Of a DNA stretch of 64,000 bases, positions 59,276 through 64,000 are shown one piece after another; positions within the stretch are counted from its first letter, which is position 1, and each line of letters opens with the position of its first letter. The notes under the pieces were generated by a model, which was not told the origin of the DNA, made no database searches, and saw nothing but the letters and a program-made list of their open reading frames with translations. The position numbers were made by a program, and so were the translations under genes. This DNA comes from Haematobia irritans (Eukaryota; Arthropoda; Insecta; Diptera; Muscidae): the NCBI RefSeq assembly GCF_050003625.1, contig NC_134400.1:62000241-62064240 (forward strand), given 5' to 3'.

Positions 59276-59640
59276 TCCTCACATTCTCAACTATGGAAGG
59301 AACTAGGAAGTTTACGTTTTAGTTCTATTGTTATGCAATATTCTTTTTAGGTTAGGGTTTGTCGCATATGGAATACGTTTATTCCCTACTCAGATAGGCA
59401 TTTTGGGCTTTCGGTTTTCGAATTTAAAAGTAATTTAAAAGTAAGTTATTAAAACTAAAGTGTATTACACCATATCTATGATGTAATACACTTTAGTTTT
59501 AATTATATAATTAAGTTATATAGTGTCATTAGTAAAACAATGTAATCAATTTGGCTTGTATGGCTTAGCGATTATTAATTGAATAAATGAAATGAAATGA
59601 ATAAAAGTATAAGAATTCATTAATAAATATATATACAGAA
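59276..59640 (+). other. LINE remnant with 3' tail-like repeats and a hairpin
   Basis: After the ORF2 fragment no coding is seen. A near-perfect hairpin lies at 59,448-59,502 (ATTAAAACTAAAGTGTATTA and its complement, 21-bp arms). At 59,580-59,605, ATGAAATGAAATGAATAAA resembles a simple LINE 3' tail. Confidence 0.5.
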
Positions 59641-59994
59641 CCACTAAGGGTTCTGGCGTTTAAATTGCCCAAGGCGTTCGGACATTGCTCTTTTCACACT
59701 TTTGTTTTCACGAGTCTCCCAGTTCCTCTCTTTGGCTACTCGGACTGAAAACTCTGAAAAATATAACATATAAAAATACAGAAGATTTGTAAGTTTGTTT
59801 AAAGATATATTGGCATAATTATTCATATACTTACCAATAATTGCTTCCCGTGCCCAATCAACGCTATATGGAATCACCAAATCATTATTCTATCTTTTTA
59901 ATACTACACTGTTAGAAAAATATGTTTTTCATATGTTCCGATATAAACAAAATGTGTTTCAGGCACAATTTTAAAACACAATATATTTAAATGC

Positions 59995-60434
59995 CAACCT
60001 GAAAATTCTAAATCTGAGTGACACAGACCGATGTACTTTATGTAACTTAGGTGAGAAGGAGACGATATACCACTTCCTAGGAATATGTCCCATACTAGGA
60101 AGCCATCGATTACAGGTTTTTAACAAACTGGCATTGACTGAGACTGAAGTTGCCGACATTTTGGATGGAAGAGAGATAGATGATTGGCCCAAACTTATAA
60201 AATATATAGCAAGTGCATTTCAATACCGCAAGTTAATAATTACTGAATGTGTTTAAAAATTAATTTAAAATAATATGCATAAATCCCTTAAAATCAATAA
60301 ATATATATGTATAAACCGGCTGACGACATATTGTCATAGCCGTATATCTTTATATCAATTGCTAACAAATTTTTGCGAATAACTTGTAAACATTTATAAT
60401 TGAAATAAAGATACCACTACTACTACTACTACTA
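59995..60434 (+). mobile_element. 5'-truncated LINE with a trinucleotide tail
   Basis: The 3' part of a LINE ending in (TAC)n at about 60,414-60,434. Flanked by ATATTTAA(A/G)TGC on both sides (about 59,982-59,994 and 60,432-60,444). The homologous element at about 8,440 shows the uninterrupted site. Confidence 0.8.
59996..60256 (+). pseudogene. LINE ORF2 C-terminus with CCHC-type zinc motif
   Basis: 86 open codons to the TAA at 60,254. The motif CTLCNLGEKETIYHFLGICP (C-X2-C-X9-H-X4-C) is the zinc finger found after the RT of many Jockey/I-type LINEs; then GREIDDWPKLIKYIASAF and YRKLIITECV before the stop. No start codon is needed, since the insertion is 5'-truncated. The frame is unbroken, so the insertion is relatively young compared with the ORF2 fragment at 58.7 kb. 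Confidence 0.8.
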
Positions 60435-61532
60435 TATTTAAGTGCAAACATGTAATGTTCCTAAACTAACACTAAATGTGTGGGACATCTATGTTAATAG
60501 GTTAGAATATATTATGTTTGGGGAAAGAATGTTTCATAAAAATCATATGTGTGAATGCAAACATATATAAATTTACAAATTTCGGCTAAACATACTTATG
60601 TTGTGATATTTTATTCAAAGCGACAGAGAGAGCATAGAGAAAGAAATAGAGATGGAAACCGGGAGAGTTGAAAGATATCAACATAACACAGCGAAAGAAT
60701 CAAAAGAGAACAATTTCTGTGAAACCGGCTTGTATGTTGTTTGGGAAAACTGTTTTATGATAAGGCCAAAAATTTGATATGCTTAAGTCTAAATATTATT
60801 TAATTTGAATAAAGAAGAATAGACATTCGGAACCAAGAGAATAGACATTTGAAAAACAAACAGCATATGTTTTCGCCTTGAGAGCAGCATTTTATGTATG
60901 TGTGGACATGTGTTTTGTTTATCATTTTGGCATTATGGGCACAATTTTTTTCTTGGTTCGTTAAAAGAAATCAGGGGTATTTATAAAAATAACGAAAGGG
61001 CACTATACTCTTTTTAGAGTTGGCACAGTAAAATGAAATAAGGAGGAAATAGTGAAAAATTACACAGTAAAATGTATAAAAACTAAGTTTAGCTCATCTT
61101 TATTAAAAAAATAATTATTATTCCTCTTATTAAAAAAAAATAATTTAAAAAGTTTTTTTTTTTTTTTTTTAAATGAATTATTAAAGGCGATTTTAGAGCG
61201 ATGGTGTTAAATGCTAGTAAAAAACTTTTCACGCCTAACTAAATTTATGTTTATATTATAAATCTATTTATGTATGTTTATAGTCGACTCCACTTTCTTC
61301 TTTTGTTAGAGTTTTTGAATTCCTTCCAAATTTTAAAGTTTTGTACCAAAAACAGTTTTGTTACAAAATTTTTATTTTTGCAATAAAAAAATATTTTATC
61401 CAAAAACCAGTCAATTTCGTTTATATCAAGCACTATTACCGACTATAAATCTTTAATAACCCATATTTCGAAGTTTCATTATAAAAATTTAATATAGTAT
61501 AAACATAAATGTGTAAATTAAAAAAAAAAAGT

Positions 61533-61607
61533 GTTCGGTCGGAGCAGGGATTGAACCCACGACCCTTTGCATGCAAGGCAGACATACTAACCACTTCTCC
61601 ACGTGGC
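61533..61607 (-). repeat. tRNA-like sequence (type 1) of the divergent pair
   Basis: The minus strand reads GCCACGTGGAGAAGTGGTTA and GTGGGTTCAATCCCTGC, homologous to 50,924-50,994 and to the SINE head. Confidence 0.75.
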
Positions 61608-61723
61608 AAACAAATGTATGTTTCTGTTAAATAATGTTATGTTTGCATGGGCTCGTAAGCGCTGCAAACTATTCTATTTAAATGTAACTTATAATGATAA
61701 TTATCTACTGGTGACTATAACAG

Positions 61724-61800
61724 CTACGTAGTCCAGTTGATAGTGTGTTGGCTTACAAACTGTATAGTCCTCGGTTCGATTCTCCGTGCAGGCGAAAGGT
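61724..61800 (+). repeat. tRNA-like sequence (type 2) of the divergent pair
   Basis: CTACGTAGTCCAGTTGATAG, GGCTTACAAACTG and CGGTTCGATTCTCCG, homologous to 50,735-50,811, with the same tail (ATTACAGAAAAAGG, AAGAACTAAAA). 116 bp separate it from its divergent partner. Confidence 0.75.
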
Positions 61801-62252
61801 GAAATTTTAAAAATTTATAAAAGTGAATAATTTCTTCAACATTATTTGTATTACAGAAAAAGGTACCAAGAACTAAAATATTTCGAGTATGTTGTTAGGC
61901 AATGAGCACAATCGTCTTTGGGAAAAATTCTTCCAAGCATATACTATTTTTGGGCTCAAAATACTTCCAAACATATAATATGTTTACATAAAACAAACAT
62001 ATTAATGTTTCGGCAGTATCCAATAATATATGTGGTTCCTGCAAAATATGTTTGGAACATATGTTAAAGAAGCGATTTTTTTTTGAGGGTGTACTATCTA
62101 TCGCAAATTCGAAGATGGCGTGAGTAAAAATCTTCACGTTGGTACTCGGTCTCCTTAATCTATTCCTGGACTACCACAACTTCATCCACCTAGAAAAATA
62201 TTAAATATATAAACAAACTAGAAATTTTCATTTTATTCGATCTTTCTTTTAT

Positions 62253-62880
62253 TCAATAGAAAATAATTATTCAAGCTTGAGATCTTTTTTGTATGTATTG
62301 GTTTCGTTATCCTTCAATATTTCGCAATTACATTGAATTGCTTCATCAGGAGTAGATGTATACAAAACATTCAAATCGAAAACAACAACATATAAAGCCT
62401 ACAACTAGAGTAGTATCACTAAAGACCATTAATAAAGAAGACGTGAGATAAGCTTGCTCTTCCTCTTTTTCTTGAAAAAACAGAGATTAATATCATACAT
62501 GTTCCATGAGACGTTTCAACTTTTTTCGGTTTCTCTTTTCATTTTGCATTCGTAACAAAACTTAATTCGCTTATTTTAGCAATTTTTTTAACTCTTAAAC
62601 GAACAAAAACACTGTGAAACATTTAATTAATAATTTAGTGCAACCGACACAGAAATTTGCGTGAAATGTTGGAGAAAATAGCTAAATAAAAATTGTCTAC
62701 ATCAAACCAGTAAGTTCAGAGCGCTTTTCCAACAAGTATGATATTAATCTCCGTTTTCTACTACTAACACTATCAAAGCCCAATTCACGTCTTCTTTATT
62801 AATGGTCTCTGAGTATCACTACGTTCGTCTGTTACTTTTATTGCACTCTATCTCAAGCTTGAATAAGTATTTTCTATTGA
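62253..62880. mobile_element. 628-bp TIR element in the candidate intron
   Basis: Ends TCAATAGAAAATAATTATTC and (reverse) TCAATAGAAAATACTTATTC, flanked by TAT on each side. Further inverted segments inside (AGAGATTAATATCATAC; ACCATTAATAAAGAAGACGT) show long, partly preserved arms. Confidence 0.8.
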
Positions 62881-62930
62881 TATAAACAAACAATAAACAT
62901 ACCTCATCACTACTTCTCATACTCCTTGAT

Positions 62931-63305
62931 CTTCGTAGAAAAATGAGAAGACATTAAAATTTTATATGAATAAAAAATAAAAATGTAAAACTCGCATTAT
63001 CAAATATGTGATGTCAACATTTTTTTAAAATTTAATGACAATAACAGTTGCTAATGGTGATACTTATGGGGTAATCTTTTTGAAAACAAACAGACAGTTG
63101 TGTATGAACGTTGAGATTTTTTTTTGATATTGGAAAAGGTTTCTAGGAACTGTCACAACATATAAATATTGTTTGATTATGTTCACCGCTTGTTGTGATT
63201 GTGACCAAACATACGTATTTGTAAACAAATATATCACGTTAACATTCTCGTAACAAACATATTATTTTTACACCCCAACTTATACAAATATTTCTTTATT
63301 CGTGT
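62931..63305. other. Upstream of the candidate gene; end of an AAACATAT-type element
   Basis: CCAAACATACGTATTTG and AACAAACATATT words lead to TTCTTTATTCGTGTA at 63,305, which looks like the right end of another TA-inserted element. Its left end was not found. Confidence 0.4.

Positions 63306-64000
<695 letters not shown>

Larger units (their letters stand above)
59907..62091. mobile_element. TIR element with AAACATAT words, full copy with tRNA-like pair
   Basis: Left CACTGTTAGAAAAATATG, right (reverse) CACCCTCAAAAAAAAATCGC, both flanked by TA (59,905-59,906; 62,092-62,093). Matches 8,355-9,836 in its left and middle part and the left ends of 17,835/19,514 at its right end. Contains a LINE insertion (59,995-60,434) and the tRNA-like pair at 61,533-61,800. 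Confidence 0.85.
59644..62930 (-). pseudogene. Decayed 3' end of a host gene: three candidate exons, one split by a TIR element
   Basis: Minus strand, upstream to downstream. A short exon ends GTGATGAG before GTATGT (donor 62,902). An intron reaches TATTTTTCTAG (acceptor 62,190). An exon runs 62,189-62,092 (VDEVVV, then ETEYQREDFYSRHLRICDR), is interrupted by a TIR element at 59,907-62,091, and continues at 59,906-59,835 (DLVIPYSVDWAREAII). An 81-bp intron GTAAGT...TTTTTCAG (59,834-59,754) follows. The last exon (59,753-59,644) reads FSVRVAKERNWETRENKSVK to GQFKRQNP and a stop. The last splice joins in frame (phase 1). Lesions: an in-frame TAG after VVVVQE, and stops plus a one-base shift around the insertion. 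I do not recognise the protein: charged, helical, basic C-terminus. Upstream exons would lie beyond 62.9 kb. Confidence 0.5.

Overview
This window looks like repeat-rich nuclear DNA from a higher (probably calyptrate, muscoid) fly. The reasons are strong AT richness, very long (TA)n tracts, short GT-AG introns, a broken mariner and Tc1-like remnants, PHD/FP-type LINE ORF1, a tRNA-derived SINE, and dispersed elements that open with TATACCCT and close with a GC hairpin plus CTTGTT. Species assignment is inference. There are no bacterial features, and I found no intact host gene. Nearly every ATG-initiated frame over 60 codons is a shadow of a repeat.

Layout. 1-12.8 kb: nested non-autonomous elements (HINE-like B1 carrying A1; several TIR elements with TA target duplications; a decayed mariner; two (TA)n tracts; a palindrome) up to a 100-base assembly gap at 12,790-12,889. 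13-44.5 kb: the dominant structure, a near-identical tandem duplication with a period of about 14.27 kb (copy 1 about 13.94-28.2 kb, copy 2 about 28.2-42.9 kb, partial third copy to 44.5 kb). Each unit holds a Tc1 C-terminal fragment, HINE B2 with a nested hAT and SINE, HINE A2, and the 5' half (LTR, PBS, gag, protease, start of RT) of a Ty3/gypsy-class LTR retrotransposon whose RT is split by a large TIR element. The junctions fit unequal crossing-over between two copies of that TIR element. 44.5-49.2 kb: the single 3' half of the retrotransposon (end of RT, RNase H, integrase, 3' LTR), broken by frameshifts, stops and a second insertion of the same TIR group. 49.4-52.55 kb: a foldback element with a further TIR element in one arm. 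52.5-54.8 kb: more TIR elements. 55.6-56.9 kb: a disrupted LINE ORF1-like gene. 57.4-60.4 kb: HINE A5, a SINE and LINE ORF2 fragments. 59.6-62.9 kb, minus strand: what looks like the decayed 3' end of a host gene, with GT-AG introns and a TIR element in an exon. The end is AT repeat.

The interest lies in how the elements are built and how they reveal one another's history. (1) The HINE-like elements keep their 5' end complementary to a motif just before their 3' hairpin, and the pairing changes in concert from copy to copy. (2) Several TIR element families share CAC...A-run termini and TA duplications, but each is filled with degenerate copies of its own palindromic word. (3) A head-to-head pair of tRNA-like sequences recurs inside TIR elements of different types. 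(4) Several occupied/empty site pairs inside the window itself define element boundaries exactly.

All identities were judged by eye. No alignment, database search or folding was run.
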